Notes under the pieces: model-generated | Seen by the model: only the letters and a program-made list of their open reading frames with translations | The model's database searches: none | Told to the model about the DNA's origin: nothing | In this document: piece by piece, positions 1-14,165 of the stretch | Layout of the letters: each line of letters begins with the position of its first letter | Numbering within the stretch: the stretch's first letter is position 1 | From: Cercis canadensis | Lineage: Eukaryota > Streptophyta > Magnoliopsida > Fabales > Fabaceae | Direction: 5' to 3' | Assembly: GCA_003255065.1 (NCBI GenBank) | Contig: QAOA01006931.1 | Coordinates: forward strand, 2,127,542-2,191,541 | Length of the DNA stretch: 64,000 bases | Translations under genes and position numbers: made by a program

Positions 1-38
1 TCAAACAATCAAAGTTGAGGAGTGAAAGATGAAGTTAC

Positions 39-1573
39 CTCAGGAACATTCAGTTCAAGACGGAACTTGGGACCATCATAGTGGTGAAGAATTGGCCTGA
101 AGGAATCCTCTTCCAATGGTTCACAAACTTTCCTAGTAATTACTCGTACCTGGAATAATCAAGAATTTATGAGCGTCATAAACTTTCACAAACTAGGAAA
201 ACAAAGTAATAATATTATTGGAGATGAAGATATACAGATCTGAAGATAATACCTGAGCGGGGAAGCGTGATTCACCAAAGCACTTCTTGTCCTCCCAGGC
301 ACTTGGATCAATATTGGTTCCTCCAAAACTTGCTGCCTGAACAAACAAACCCCACCAAGTATAAGTGTTAGATACAAACTTGCAATCACAAGATGAAACT
401 GCTAAAGGCGAGAGGTATGGAGTAATCCATAATCCAAGACATGATAATTATTTAAAATATTAAAAAAGTAACTCCAAAGGATATGTATACCTCAAAGATC
501 CCATGGAGTTGGTGGGTGGAGTAATTGTAAAGAAAAAGAGGCAACCCCGGAGTTATTGCCCGAACTGAATCTCTGTATCGTGGAGGCAGACCTAGAAAAG
601 TTTAAAAAGAGAAACAAATTTAGAGTAAATCACATCACATGATAACATACAAAATTAAAGGGGACATAAAATTAATGACTTTAAGACAACATATCATAGG
701 TTACAAGATAATTTCATACTCCAAATGACAAAATTTACAGTAGAGGAAAGATGATCCAAAGAGGATGAGTAGTTGGAATTGGGTAATTAAGAATAAAGAT
801 GATACAACAATTCCTATAAAATGGCCTTGAAAAGGAAGAAAGTTGGAAAGTAAATAAAGGTAAACTAGTAGGATAGTAATGAATCACAAAATGAGAAATT
901 GAAATCAATAGATGGAGATAGAGCGAGGAGACATACCAAAGAGCTGCCTTTGGAGATTCTCTGCCATGGTATCATTGTTGCAAACAAAGATATAGCCTCC
1001 AATGGTTTCATTTCTTGGTAGAGACTCGGATGGTGGGAGGGTTTTGAATCTCTTGTCAAGGGCACTCTTTGCATCCCTATTATCGTTATTGTTGTCACCA
1101 CCATGCTTCTTATTGCTGTTATTATTCTTCTTTGCAGTTTTAGCACCGTGATCATTGTCACCGACACCAGCCTTGGCAGCGCTCTTGTGGCCCTTCAAAT
1201 TGATATTGAAGTTATTGTTGAGATTAAGATAGCCAGGGTTGGGATAAATCCCCTTATTGAACCCTCCATTAAGGCCCAGAGTCTTGTCAGGCATACCCAA
1301 AACTGGCGCTCCACTATTAATAATATTGCCCCTCTTCCAACCATCATTGAAATCAGCGCCTTTTGACTTGAGATTGAGATTGAGATTGCCATTGCCGAGG
1401 GAGGAGTTTATTTCTCCCCCAACCTTGATATCAAAATTCCTCCTCTCGTCAGGCCTCTTGCTCGAGTAATTGTTGCTCCAAATCGAATCGTTTAGTGAAA
1501 GGTTGGCCATATTCGATGTATGTAGCCGAAGCTCATCGCTGAATTGCCAAAATGACTGCTGATTATTCTCCAT
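39..1573 (-). CDS. NRP: DCD-domain N-rich protein (NRP), 3' end outside window
   Basis: Four exons on the minus strand: 1573-937, 591-491, 336-253 and 149-39, together 933 nt or 311 codons; the last donor GT lies at 38-37, so the C-terminal exon is outside the window. The N-terminal 180 residues are asparagine- and glycine-rich low complexity, starting MENNQQSFWQFSDELRL, which matches the conserved start of plant NRP proteins. The DCD (development and cell death) domain starts near residue 190 (GGYIFVCNNDT) and runs through LPPRYRDS, WEDKKCFGESRFPAQ and GPKFRLELNVPE. Known role of the family: stress- and pathogen-induced regulators of programmed cell death (soybean NRP-A/B, Arabidopsis NRP1). 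The start is the only Met ahead of the conserved motif. All splice phases agree, so the gene looks intact up to the window edge. The family assignment is strong; the exact orthologue is inferred. Confidence 0.93.
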
Positions 1574-4226
1574 CGCCCACGATCCAATTCTATCAAACTT
1601 TACACCTTACACGAATACTAAACTAGACAAACAAGTATTAGGATTAGGTTATAGGCCCAAGAGATGGAGATCAGTAGAATGAGAGAATAATAAGAAAGAG
1701 GAAGGGAGTGTTAAATAAGAGGCACAGCACGGGAAGCAAAGCAAATTAATATTCAAATCAAAAAATATAAAAGATGAAACTTCCTCGAAAGTTACTGGTA
1801 TTAAGATTGCGTGTTTATTTGTCAAACTTGAAAGGTATTAGAGGGGGAAAATTTTAATCTTATGAGGCTGAGGCTGACGGTAAAACGCGTATATTGATTA
1901 TTGTTTAGTACTGACGTGGAATATTAAGGGGAGGAGAGAGACCAAGAGTAAGTGGGGCAGTTGGGTTTGATTTTTCTACTTTCTAGAAGCTCTACCCTCT
2001 AGGACCTTCCTCCAGATCGTGAGTTGAGTTCACACTTCACATCCTCTCACTTTTTTTTTTCTTTTTTTTTTGGTTGGAGGGATAGAATATTACTTAGGTG
2101 CTAAGATTTGAAGTTTGAAGAAGCTGAAAGATGACGCGTAACGCTGTGGAGTCTGTGACTGTGAGTGAGTGAGTGCGTCTTTGTGACTTTGGAAGTGGTC
2201 CGTGATAGATGGGCACGTCGGTTGATGGCGTGTTCAACGGGAGTAGGCTGCGTTTGGTGGCCCAATTTCGGAATCATTAAAAAGGTTTACCAAAAACTAA
2301 AGAATCATCTAAAAAATAAGGTTTTTCTTTTTTTTATATATATTTTATTATATGTCATATTACATAAAAATAATTGATATATAAATAATATATGTATAAA
2401 TTAATTATTTTTAAATTTATTTAAGAAAAATAAAATAAATTAATTTATATTAAATAAAACTATAATATGACATGCATATGTAGTGTCATAAAATTTTTGT
2501 TTAAAAACTAATATGCTAATATAATTTCAATAAAAATTATGAAACTTTGTAATTGATAATAATAAATTATCTATAATTTTATATTTATATAATTATTAAC
2601 GTATGTGTTGTTGTATAAAAATTATTGAAATAAAAATTAAATTATTTTCAATGATGTGATATTTTATTTAATAATAATATGTTTAGAATTTTACATTAAA
2701 AAGAAATCAAACTTCAAGTCCTATAATTGCTTCTTCCAATTCTCTCCTTGGTTATATAAGTCAATTCCTTTTTTGATTTCCCCGTAAGAATGATTAAAAT
2801 GGTGTTTGGACACGTGCGACTCAAATTTGTGCTAAATTCAAATAATAATTTCAAGAGGTCGACGGAGCACTGTGACTCTCGAGTCTTGGAATCGGTTAAT
2901 AGATGAGTCTCAAGTGTGGAGCCCAAAATAGTTAGTATTATGGACCTGAGACCTGAATCTTGGAGATTTACTTCAGCTGATGAGCTATTGGAGCATTGTG
3001 TTGTACGTGAGGGGCTTTAAGGCCTTACCATGATCAACACCAATTTGGTTGGCCCACTTTAGAAAAGCAATGCGAGGTCATGTAAGTGTGTAACCAAAAA
3101 CAAAAATGAAACAAGTAACCAGCAGCGACAGTTTCAGAAAAACAAGATACTTGAACATGCTTCTTTTCATGATATTTCATATTCAGATTTCAGAACAAGT
3201 AGCAAGGGAGTTTCTGTCTCAGTCTGCACCTCAATTCCATGCTTGCCTTATCTACTTCTCACTCACGCATACATTCGACGTGACAATATAAAAATTAACG
3301 CAAAAATGGCATTGCCTCCACCGAATGTAAGGACAATTCCATCTCATTTTTGTGTTTGATATAATAAAATAAAAGATGATTGGAATAAGAATAATTGCTC
3401 AATAACACTAATACATTGACTTAAACTATACATATTTTATCTTAATTAATTCTTTTTGTAATTTTATATTAAAAATATTAGTGAAGTAATTTGGAATGGA
3501 TTATTGATATGATAGTATTGATATAGGATAATTTCCTAAATTAGATTATTCATTAAAAAAAATAAACAAACATTTCATCCATTATAGGAAAGAATGACTA
3601 TTCCAGTATTCCTAAAAGAATTAGCATTCTTATTTAAAAATTACTCTTAAATATATATAAAAAAAAAAAACCCATTTCAATTTTGATCAAATGAAAACTA
3701 ATAAGTATCCAAATGAAATTTATAATTAATTGATGTTGAATTTCTCCTTATTCTACTTGGTCTGATCATTACATATGGACAGGCATCAATTGCTACTTCT
3801 ACTAGTTAGGAGAGGAATGGAGAATGGTTAAGGTAGCAACAAACTAGAGCCGCATGAGCAGTTAGGACAACAATCATGAGCCACCAGTAAGTGTGTTCCA
3901 TTGACAGCTTCATTACTAAAGAAAGCTCAAGAGGTTGTTTGAGGTAGTTAAACGATTAAAAGAAAATGAAAGGAAAATTCGAAGCTCTTCTTTTTGCTGT
4001 TATCGCCCAATCCCCTCCCTTGTTTACAATCGAGGACAATAATAGTGGCGGACTTCCCAAACCAAACTCAAAGACAAAGCTAGCATTTTTTTTTCTTGTT
4101 AATTTTCATTAGCTCCTTTCTCTTCCCTCTAGTGGTCCACTGACAACCCAGAGTTCCCTCCCTTTGCTTTAAATGTAAATCAAATTCCACCCATTTTAGA
4201 AGGAAACCACAAAAACAGAGACAAAG
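1574..4226. other. Intergenic region between divergent NRP and KAS I genes
   Basis: No coding exon was recognised. The first 180 bases must hold the NRP leader and promoter (transcribed leftwards). From about 2320 to 2680 the sequence is very AT-rich and includes a dispersed repeat listed separately. The final 150 bases, including a CT-rich stretch around 4100-4160, probably hold the KAS I promoter and leader. Short reading frames here have no recognisable domain and look like chance. Confidence 0.5.
2336..2490 (+). repeat. AT-rich dispersed repeat, copy 1
   Basis: About 110 bases beginning near the TATGTCATATTACATAAAA motif recur almost unchanged at the far right end of the window (63885-64000), in the same orientation. 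More diverged relatives lie at 16195-16380 and 47785-47990. Shared landmarks are GACATACT/ATGACAT termini, ATAAATTAATT and TTTTTAAATTTATTTAA. No coding capacity. A MITE family is the likeliest explanation, but the ends and target duplications were not resolved. Confidence 0.5.
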
Positions 4227-7050
4227 ATGTCAAGCATTGCTGGTTCATGCCCTTTTGGAGTTCTATTCAGAAGCAGATCCTCAGAAAGCAGTGGGATTTC
4301 TCTGCCTTACTATCATGGCCTTAGACTAGCACACAGACCACAAATACCTTCTGCTGGAAGCAAGCCAAATACCTACATTTCAGCTTCAGGTAAGAGCCCT
4401 TCGGATTTCTCAAGTTTTAGTTTAGAAATGGAAACGGTGATCGTAATTTATCCCAAATATTGCACTGCTCCTAAAGCTCCCTTGATATGCTCTCTCTCTC
4501 TCGATTCTCTCATCTCAATTACAGGCTACAGCTTGTTACATTCTTTTTCATTTGATGCTCTTGTAATAGCTAAACCCAAACATGTGTGTTTTCGTGGGCT
4601 AAAAAAAGAGGAAATCGAAAAGATAAATTCTCAATTGTAAAATATGAGTTAGAAAATTGATCGAATGTGTTGAATGTTAACCCAAAAAAAATTCCTTTTC
4701 TGGCTAATATACCAAAGTATATCTTCTTTTTAAGTTGTAAACCTGGATTTAATTAGCCTCTTTTTATAAAAAGCAAGGTCTATAGCTTATAGTTGATGGT
4801 GGATCAATTTTTCACATAAAGAAGAGTATACATCCATTATTGCTTCAGAAAGAAGCCTCGTCGTGGTAAACAAAATAGAGAAGCAATAACTCTGTCCAGC
4901 AGCGACTCAGTTGCAATAAGTAACCGCTGTTGTGGTTGGTGGTAGTATTAGTATATAGTATATATATATATATGTATGTATAGTGGCCAATTACAAGTAA
5001 CTAATATTAATTAATTTGCCAGAAAATGGTTGGTGTTGACATGATGAGGATGTATTTGTAAATATGCACATAATGAAATGCAATGGGCAATAAATTGCAG
5101 TTGCAGGCCCAGAATGGAGAGGAGTGAAGGCTATGGGTTCGGCAACAGTTGCAGCTCCAAAGAGAGAAAAAGACCCAAAGAAACGGATAGTAATAACAGG
5201 AATGGGTGTGGTGTCGGTTTTTGGGAGTGATATTGATACATTTTACAAAAAGCTCCTTGAGGGAGAGAGTGGGATAAGCCCAATTGATAGGTTTGATGCG
5301 TCAAACATGTCTGTCCGTTTTGGTGGTCAGATACGTGACTTCTCTTCAGTTGGCTACATTGATGGCAAAAATGATCGCCGCCTCGATGATTGCTGGAGAT
5401 ACTGCTTAGTTGCTGGCAAGAGGGCCCTTGACAATGCCAATCTTGGACTCCATGCCCTTAAAACTGTTAAGTCACTCTACTCTAGTTACTTCTCTAACTC
5501 ATATCATATGTATAAACCAGTACCACGTACTATTTTTATTATTTAAGATACATATATAGATAAATACCAATCCAAATTAACAAAACAAATACTTTATGCA
5601 GATGGACCGTACAAGGATAGGAGTGCTGGTGGGAACAGGAATGGGAGGTTTAACTGCTTTCAGCTCTGGTGTGGAAGCACTTATACAAAAGGGTTATAAA
5701 AAAATTACTCCATTTTTCATTCCCTACTCCATTACCAACATGGGTTCCGCATTGTTGGCCATAGACACTGGCCTAATGGGTCCTAATTACTCCATTTCCA
5801 CTGCTTGTGCAACTGCAAATTACTGCTTTTATGCAGCTGCTAACCACATTAGAAGAGGTGAAGCAGATATTATGGTGGTTGGTGGAACTGAAGCTGCAAT
5901 TATGCCTACCGGTGTTGGAGGATTCATAGCTTGCAGGGCTTTGTCTCAAAGAAATGAAGACCCCAAAAAGGCTTCAAGACCATGGGACAAACATCGTGAT
6001 GGTTTCGTCATGGGAGAAGGCTCTGGTGTGCTGGTAAAACACAAACCAAAATTTTATTTATTACTAAATTTAAATTTTCTGTTTCAATTTTTAACCATGT
6101 ATCCTTTATTTGATGAATTTTCATTCCACGGATAAAAGATAATGGAGAGCTTGGAGAGTGCAACCAAGAGAGGAGCCACAATAATTGCAGAATATTTGGG
6201 GGGTGCTATAACATGTGATGCTCATCACATGACTGATCCCAGGTCGGATGGACTTGGAGTTTCCTCTTGCATAACCAAGAGTTTACAAGATGCTGGTGTT
6301 TCCCCTGAAGAGGTAATAAAACTAAAAGGAAATTTATATTTATATTCACAATTCCATATATATATATATCATCAAAGGCATTTGAGATAAATATAGATTC
6401 TGATGGGAAAAATGTTATCATATGTGCTGAGCTACAGGTGAATTATGTGAATGCTCATGCCACTTCAACACTAGCAGGGGACTTGGCTGAGGTTAACGCA
6501 ATCAAAAAGGTCTTCAAGGACACATCCGAATTGAAGATGAATGCGACTAAGGTGACATTTTTAAATACTTGAGACCCACAATTAATAACTCGATAAAAAT
6601 TTGGTAGCATTATGCTTTCTGTTCTTGATTTCAGTCAATGATTGGACATGGTCTGGGGGCTGCTGGTGGTTTGGAAGCCATAGCAACTATTAAAGCAATA
6701 ACAACTGGCTGGTTGCATCCAACAATTAACCAAGATGTACTGCTCTCTACCTGCAATCCTCTAATGACTAATGACTCTGTCTGTTTACTTTATTTTTCAC
6801 GAATTAATGAATAAGTACCTGTATCTCACTTTTCTACAGAACTTGGAGCCCGATGTTACCATTGACACTGTCCCTAACGTGAAGAAGAAGCATCAAGTTA
6901 ATGTTGGTATGTATCATCTCTTAATGCATGAATTCAAAACTAAATTTGTGTCTCAGACACCCTTTACCTTACTTTTCTGCAGCTATCTCCAACTCATTTG
7001 GATTCGGTGGACACAATTCAGTAGTTGTCTTCGCCCCATTCAACCCTTAA
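4227..7050 (+). CDS. KAS1: 3-oxoacyl-[acyl-carrier-protein] synthase I, plastid (KAS I)
   Basis: Eight exons: 4227-4389, 5107-5465, 5602-6033, 6139-6312, 6438-6551, 6635-6736, 6840-6906, 6983-7050; about 492 residues. KAS I elongates acyl-ACP from C4 to C16 with malonyl-ACP in plastid fatty acid synthesis. Residues 1 to about 70 are Ser/Arg-rich and fit a transit peptide; the mature enzyme starts near KKRIVITGMGVVSVFG. The thiolase-fold catalytic triad is visible: Cys243 in STACATANYC, His383 in NAHATSTLAGD and His419 in MIGHGLGAAGG; the spacings of 140 and 36 are close to those of bacterial FabF. The C-terminal gate motif NSFGFGGHN is present. ANHIRRGEAD and AIDTGLMGPNYS favour KAS I over KAS II. 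Exon 2 has two in-frame acceptors six bases apart (after 5100 or 5106). The intron before 6139 has a weak pyrimidine tract. No break seen; a KAS I-like paralogue rather than the main gene is possible. Confidence 0.95.
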
Positions 7051-10000
7051 GTGGAATTCAAGCTCCAGCTGAGTAATTATCTCCTTCAAACTTTGAGAAC
7101 CATAAATATAAAAGAGGCATAATTATTTAATTTCAGGAATCAAGTATGCTGTAATGAGTTTTGAAGACAAGAATAGCCCCTCGTATGTTCCATTATTATT
7201 TAAGTTAATAAATATATATTTGGTTTGCTTCTCTAAATGGAATTTATTGCCTTTTTCGAATGGCAATCACTGGAACCGGGAATATATAAATATGAGGGTT
7301 CTTTTTCAGTAAAAAACACATATATGATAGTAAAACGTCCTTGACATTGTCACTGCCCTTTCAATGAAACTCGATGCAGAAGGAAAGTTTAAGAGTTGAG
7401 ATGGGCTTACAAGTGGGAAAGAATATTGGTGGATCTGATCCTGATGCTAATCCAGAGGTAGACTCAGCTCACCATTAATGTTGCTTGGGCGAAGCTGATC
7501 TCACCAAATTAAAGACTTTAACATAATATGAGATCAATTAATTGCAGGTCTTGTCTAAATATGGTATGGTAATAAGTTAATAAGCTTGCGCAACACCATT
7601 TCCCCATGTGTCCAATGATCCCTGGCACTGGCACTGGCACTGGCAGACACCCATTTATTGAAATTTCGGGGCTGTTAAAACAAGAAAGGAAAAACAAAGC
7701 ATTGTTATAACTGTTTAGGATCAAAATTCAAAATAATGAGGCTTCATTGCAAGAGTAGAACAAGATAGTGATATAATTACTTGTGGACCTGTGTCTATAA
7801 TAAATAAAAACTCGTTTAATTAGCCGGACCTTGTATTTTACTTACCTCCTGAACCTATGAATTTTGGGCTACTCCAAAATTGAGATAGACGACGACAAAA
7901 CCTAATTCAACACATGCTATGTCACAATTTATATTACTACCTTATAATATTAAATCCTAATCATGATTTGAATATCTTGAAAAATGTAGCCTCTACTTTG
8001 ACTGCAACAAATATTTAAACTGGATGTATCTTTTTTCTCAAGAAGGTGAATTATCTGACTTATTTTCAAGTTTTAAACGGTAATAGTGCCAAATACATAT
8101 ATCAAGTGAGAATAATATGTGGTTTATTATTAAAGATCAAATGATGAAGTAAATCTTGATCATTGAATCATAAATAAATGGTCAGATTACAAGTTATATG
8201 ACTATCACATAATTATTAAAAAAGTCAACGACTTAATCTTTTAATCTTAGTGATGATCCAGTGATCAAGATTTATTCATTTTATTTTAAGAAAAGAAAAT
8301 TTTCTCAGTTGATACATCCAATATATATAGGACACAAGCATCCATATGCATATATAGCAATAGGCAATAGCATGTGTGAGGGCCAGTCCCAGTCATTTGT
8401 GTATGAATAATTAGCAGCTAGTTGGGTGATATACTCATGTTACTACAATTTCTATTACTACATTACCCATACTTTTTTATGCCCACCTTAAGAGTTAGGG
8501 AACTCGATCAATTTCTTGTTGCTAAATGCTAATTAATAACGTATTAGCGGGTGACAGTGACGTACCGCATGATATAACTTGGTTACTCTATTGTTTCCTT
8601 TCCCCAGAGCCACAAGTCCCAACAATGATGTTAACCATAATAATACCAACAATGATGAGATTAAATTAGGTTATCATTGCCTCACTATATATATGCAATG
8701 TACCCTTCCTTTATCTATACAAAAAAGCCCAACTCCTTATTAGGGCCCTTGGAGTTGGACCCTAATCATCATTACCTTCAGTTTAATGACTATTATAATA
8801 TTATATCTTCAGCTCATCACCAGAATATGCTTCTGGCTTCTCAATGATCCGCTTGTCATGTGTATGAATAAATTACTCAACTAATTCATCTAGTCTTTTA
8901 CCAAAAATTAAAAAACTAATCCATGCAGTCATGTATAATTTATCGTATTTAACTTCCAACTATATATATTAGTCTTTTCCTCTAGTTAAAATATCAAATC
9001 TCAAGTAATTTGAATGAACAATAGCATCGCATGCACTAGAATGCAAAACCATGCATGCTTGTATTCATATTAGATTCGGTGTAGCAGTAGGTCGTTGCTT
9101 CTAAGTCCAAATCAGACGTACTAATTATGATATTTTAATTGTATAATGACAAAATGAAAAATAGAAAACAAGTTTGTCTGAGCCAGTGAAGTTGAAGGAT
9201 TTTGGAAATCCCTCAGACTGCATTTGCACCAACTCTTGGTGTAATAGTAAGAGAGCTTCAGTTTTTTGAAGGGACATGATCATAATGATTCTAGTGGAGG
9301 ATTAGATTACCCAAATATATATCAAAAATATAATAGTATCTGTAAGAAATAGGTCCAATTTAAAATGGCTACCATTTTGGTAATGCTGCCCACCAGATGT
9401 CCAAAATTTAATTACTCCACAAAATAACATCTCAAAGATGAATGAAAAAGAAATCACATTCAATTGATATTATGGAGGACAAAACAAAACTAAGAACAAG
9501 CTATACTATATTGAATCATCACGTGTTCAAGAGAGATATATATAGGAGCAGTTGATTCTGCAACTGGAGAACTTTTCTGTGAAGTGAATCACACTCATGG
9601 CACATAGATTCTATGAAGTCTGATTTGCTATCATTATCTCAGTTTATGTTGGTCTACAATATTCCTCGTGAAAATTTGGTTTTCCTTCAATATTTATTAA
9701 GTTTAGACTAAAATATACTATAAATATATATGGTTCAACAACTAATTATGTTTGATTTAATATTGGTGGTAGGTAAGCACTAATTAACATTAAAAAAAAA
9801 CCAAAGCGCCATTTTATTTTCTTACTACCAAGAGATTCGAAAAAGTTAAGAAACAGTCAAATACTTGACATCAGCTATATATCAGATTTAGAGTTTTCTT
9901 TTTCTCTTTTTTTTTTTTTACAGCTTGCTTGCGAAACTCTCTTGTAGCTTGCTTCTATTAATAAGCTCCAACTCTAAGACTTGAAATAAATAGAGTGAAG

Positions 10001-10682
10001 ATGATAAGAGATATCAGTGAAATTGGTATTCATTTTCCAGAAGTGAATATTACATAGTTACTAATTAATTTGTCACTTTAATCCACGCCTAACCACCAAT
10101 GTTTATAACCTGAATTACAAACTTGATTACTAGTATGTATATGATGTATCATATCTATTATCTAAGAATTATTGATTCATAAATTAAGAGCACAGAAGAG
10201 AATGGCTGCGTTAACTGTTTTTGTAACCTTGCTAGCCACGAGCCCCATTAACCTAAAAACGATCACTAATCTTATTGTTAATAGGGTTATATATGAATGA
10301 CTAATCAGATTGTTGTAACATGGATTCCTACTTGATTACCAGTGAGCTATCTACTTAATTTGACCAATCCTATGCCACTTACATGGCTCACTTTGGATTA
10401 ATTATGATTATATACTATTGAGAATTGTGGCTCTTGAAATTAACTCAGGTAGGAGAGATCTGGCCTGATTATTTAATCTTTCTAATTTATATATATATTG
10501 GAATGAAACTGGTTTCTTTTGCAGGAGAGTACTAGTGCTTTTTTACATGGTTAATTACCTGAATTGAAAACTAATAAATGAGTTTTTAATGATGTAAGAC
10601 ATTATTTCTTTTTCTTTTTCTTTTTCTTGTTGATATTATTTGTCATGAATTAATGGTGGAAGAATAGATTTGAATTTGAGAT

Positions 10683-10701
10683 TAGCTAGCTAGCTAGCTA
10701 G
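10683..10701. repeat. TAGC tetranucleotide microsatellite
   Basis: Four to five uninterrupted TAGC units. No gene nearby; probably polymorphic in length. Confidence 0.8.
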
Positions 10702-12764
10702 GAATGCTTGAAAATTAAGTGATTTTGTAATGAAACGGTGAAGATGTCGCTGGTACATAGTGTACAGTAACTGAGTAACTCTGTGGAGATGTCGGTGCAG
10801 AGTGCAGCGTTTGTGAAACTGCTTTGGACACAAGAACAAGAAGAATAGATGACAAGAATATTTCAGAGTGGTGTGGCTACTGATCATAGATTCCCAATCC
10901 ACATAGACATAGGATTTTATTACTTGTTTTTCCTTGTGTTGTTTTCACTTGAAAAGGGACCAAACAGACACACATAAAAAGAAAGGATCCTATTCAATTT
11001 TACCAGTGGCTGTCTAGTTTGTTGGGATGACAAGTAAGAAAGCCAAATCCATACGAGTAATATGCAAATCAGGGTTCATCGTAAAATGAATGCAACGCCC
11101 AAAAAAGCCTTAAATATAAAAAGGTGAAAAAGTAAGTAAGAGGTGGGAAGTGGGAACAAGTTGGAGGGCCAAAAGCCCATCCACTAACAAGGTTAGCCTC
11201 CTTCATATTGGTTTTTGGTTATACTAATTAATGAAGTTGAAGGGGTACCATCCATCCCATTTGCCCATGATTGTTCTCACATGGATCCCAACCTAAAATT
11301 GCTTATTTAATTCACTCATTTTGAAAAAGCATCCACCTAAAATAAAATATGTCAAACCGTCTTTCATTTTATATTTTCTTAATACTTACTTAACTGTAAG
11401 TTGGGTATCTGTTTCCATAATGCTAGGATAGAGAGAGAAATTGGTGTATGTTATGTTATGCTTAATGCTTAATGGTAAGATATATAGGAGTAGGACTAGG
11501 GGGTTATTATTTTTGTTTTCTTTGTTAAGAATATAGATTAGTGTTTTTTCTTAGGCCATGAGAATATATATATATATATAAGATTAAATAGAGGCGAGAG
11601 AGGCAAGGGTAACGAAGGAAAGGAACAGCAACCAAGTTGGTGTCCACTCCACATGGGGTCTGCATACTAAATTACAAACCCGACCAATCATATGTGTAGT
11701 ACTGCCTCTTTTTCTCTCACATACACACACCTGCAACTGCAACCAAGTATATGTTTATTGCTTCCTTTAATTTTAATTGAATTAAGGTTTAAAGCTTTGT
11801 TGTTTTTAGTCTCTGGTGAGGTTTGTAAAGTTGAAAAGCATTCCTGATTTAAGGGGTTGGTGGGGGGAATCAGCAGCATGTCCTTTGAACGCTATAGAGC
11901 GCAGCAACAATAGCCTATCCGCAATCATAATTATGACAACTCCCCTTTCACATCATTCCCCAAATGTTACATCAAAAAATCATTTTTACTCTTTTTCAAC
12001 AATCTTCAAACTTTTTTTGTCTATATATTTTTATGCGCAGTTTATCAAATTTTCTTTACAATTTTAACCATACAATAAGCCCCATATTCTTAAAGTGAAT
12101 TGTATATGAAAAAAAAAAAAAAATTAATGACAATATCAAAATTCAAATATAACACTTCTTATAAAGTATTTAATCCTTGCCACTTAAAAAAAGAAAAAAA
12201 CATTTTCATCCCTTCATTTTTAAATCACAAAAATTATAAGAAACAAAAATTATAAGAAAAAAAAAAAGACTAAAGCTCTTGGAATAAGGCAAAGGTCAAT
12301 GGTAGATAGCTCTGATTGCTCACTAGTTTAAAGCATAGTTCAGAGTTGATGGTAAGAAAGAGATGTGTCGAATAGTAAGGTAATGTATAAGATATTTTAC
12401 TTAAGGCCTAATTATGCACAAGCACAGCGAAACACACACGTAACTAAATTGTGATTGGTATTATGGATTTGTCTTTATTGATGATGTCCATGTTCTGTGA
12501 TTAAAAAGCCCAGGAATGCTTATCCACACTACAGCATAGCTTATCCACACCTTCCCCGAAAATATAAAATGCAACAACAATGATTAGACACATTGCTTAC
12601 ATGGACCCAAAGAACCTGAATTGCACATTTTTACAACTGCTTTAGCAAATAAATCCCAGAAAATAATTCAAGGAAACGGATCGAAATTCCGAATAATTCT
12701 TTTGCTTTGCGAATTATCTCCAACAAAATTTGACGGATTAAGAAAATTAGTTTAATCTGCAAGA

Positions 12765-12791
12765 TCTCTCTCTCTCTCTCTCTCTCTCTCT
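12765..12791. repeat. CT dinucleotide microsatellite
   Basis: About 13 uninterrupted TC units in intergenic DNA. Confidence 0.9.
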
Positions 12792-13334
12792 AGGAAAATC
12801 AATACAACTTTTGAAAAAGTAAAATTCATAGATTGAGGTCCAATTGATACATTAGAATATTATATTGCCGATTAATTAATGTGAGCAGTAGTCAGAAGCT
12901 ACTGGAGAGGGTTAAAATAAATTAAGTTAGTGGTGGTGGATTAGCAGATGGGGGTACGAAAATATAATTGAAGGTACCTGATACATCATAATGCACACCA
13001 CCAAACACAATTAAAAACGTGATTAAGAAATAAGAATGAGAATAAAGGTAGTGAATGATGAGTGGTGAGTTTGGAAAAGCATCTCCCACATATATCACAT
13101 ATAATTGTAGGAGACAAAGAGTTGTTTGCTGTGTGAAAGATGCAAAATGGGAATAGAACATCAACTCTTGTTAATTAAATTAAAGTTGGACCATCTCTTT
13201 ATTCTTCCTCCAAGAAAGTTCTAACAATAAATTAAAGGATATCAAATAATTTTACAATTAATTGGATACGATTTTATGGTTCAATTATCTTGTTTGTGAA
13301 TTACTACGTATATCTGGTTGCATGGCTTCAAATA

Positions 13335-13350
13335 CACTACAAGGAAACAC
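13335..13350 (+). mobile_element. Possible CACTA-type transposon terminus
   Basis: CACTACAAGGAAACAC closely resembles the CACTACAAGAAAA ends of En/Spm (CACTA) transposons. The following 200 bases contain repeated short motifs around TGTCATAA and ATCACTAAAAG, as in subterminal regions of such elements. I could not find the matching TTGTAGTG end or a 3-bp target duplication downstream, so this is at best a decayed or one-ended remnant. Confidence 0.35.
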
Positions 13351-14033
13351 ATTTCTTATCGTCACATTTTTGTCAGAAAAGTATATAAATAATCACTAAA
13401 AGATATTATCATAAAAATTACTTTGTTGTCATAAATAAAAAGTAATTTCATATATATTTTTTTATATTTATTGCAACTTATTAGTTGCCAAAAATACATT
13501 ATCACAAATATATAACTAATTGTCTTCTAGCGATCATTTTTTAAAAAGTTTGTTTTCATACAATTAGCTGGAGAATAGCAATGGTTTTTTAGTTAGATAC
13601 TAACGATGGATTGTTAAAAAGATAACTCAAACGGATTAACTCTCTTTTACATTGTGGTTGAAACCTCAAATATATTGAATTTGTTTACCAATAATCCATC
13701 ACAACCATACTAAATAAGATTTGTAAATTACGAATATATTAAAAAACATAATCTAAAAATTTAATCGTTCGTATGGATGGTAATGGGGTAGGACAGACAC
13801 TCCTCATCCCCATCCCCGAAAGGCATCCTCATGTCTCATCTCCGGTCGATGATTTTTCAATAGCCTCATCCCCGTCTCAATAATACTCGTTTGCTCCATG
13901 CCTCGTCACATTTACCCATATAACCATGATTTTGGAAATGAGAATATTTTTTTTTATGTAATATATNCTATATATTTTTTTTTATATTTATGTATTAAAT
14001 TTATATATATTTATGTATAATACAGGATGGGGC

Positions 14034-14165
14034 AAGTACTGCCTTCTCCATCCCCGACCTCCACCCTATAAAATTACCTATTTAAATTCTTATACCCANA
14101 AGTACTGCCTTCCCCATCCCCGACCTCCACCCTATTAAATTACCTATTTAAATTCCTATACCCAT
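14034..14165 (+). repeat. 66-bp tandem duplication
   Basis: Two adjacent copies, starting AAGTACTGCCTTC at 14034 and 14100, differ at only a few positions. Both lie in a stretch rich in CATCCCCG motifs (13790-14170) that resembles decayed transposon sequence. An undetermined base (N) sits at the junction (14099) and another at 13967. Confidence 0.75.

Larger units (their letters stand above)
7051..13334. other. Long intergenic region, no gene recognised
   Basis: About 6.3 kb of AT-rich DNA with frequent stops in every frame. It begins with the KAS I 3' UTR. It contains simple repeats: a TGGCAC hexamer run near 7623-7646, TAGC repeats at 10683-10701 and a CT run at 12765-12791. I searched by eye for conserved plant miRNA sequences, tRNA-like cloverleaves and conserved protein motifs and found none. 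Distal regulatory DNA or non-coding transcripts cannot be excluded. Confidence 0.5.

Noticed and set aside
1103-1469. Plus-strand frames opposite the NRP first exon
   Set aside because: Antisense shadows of the Asn-rich coding exon.
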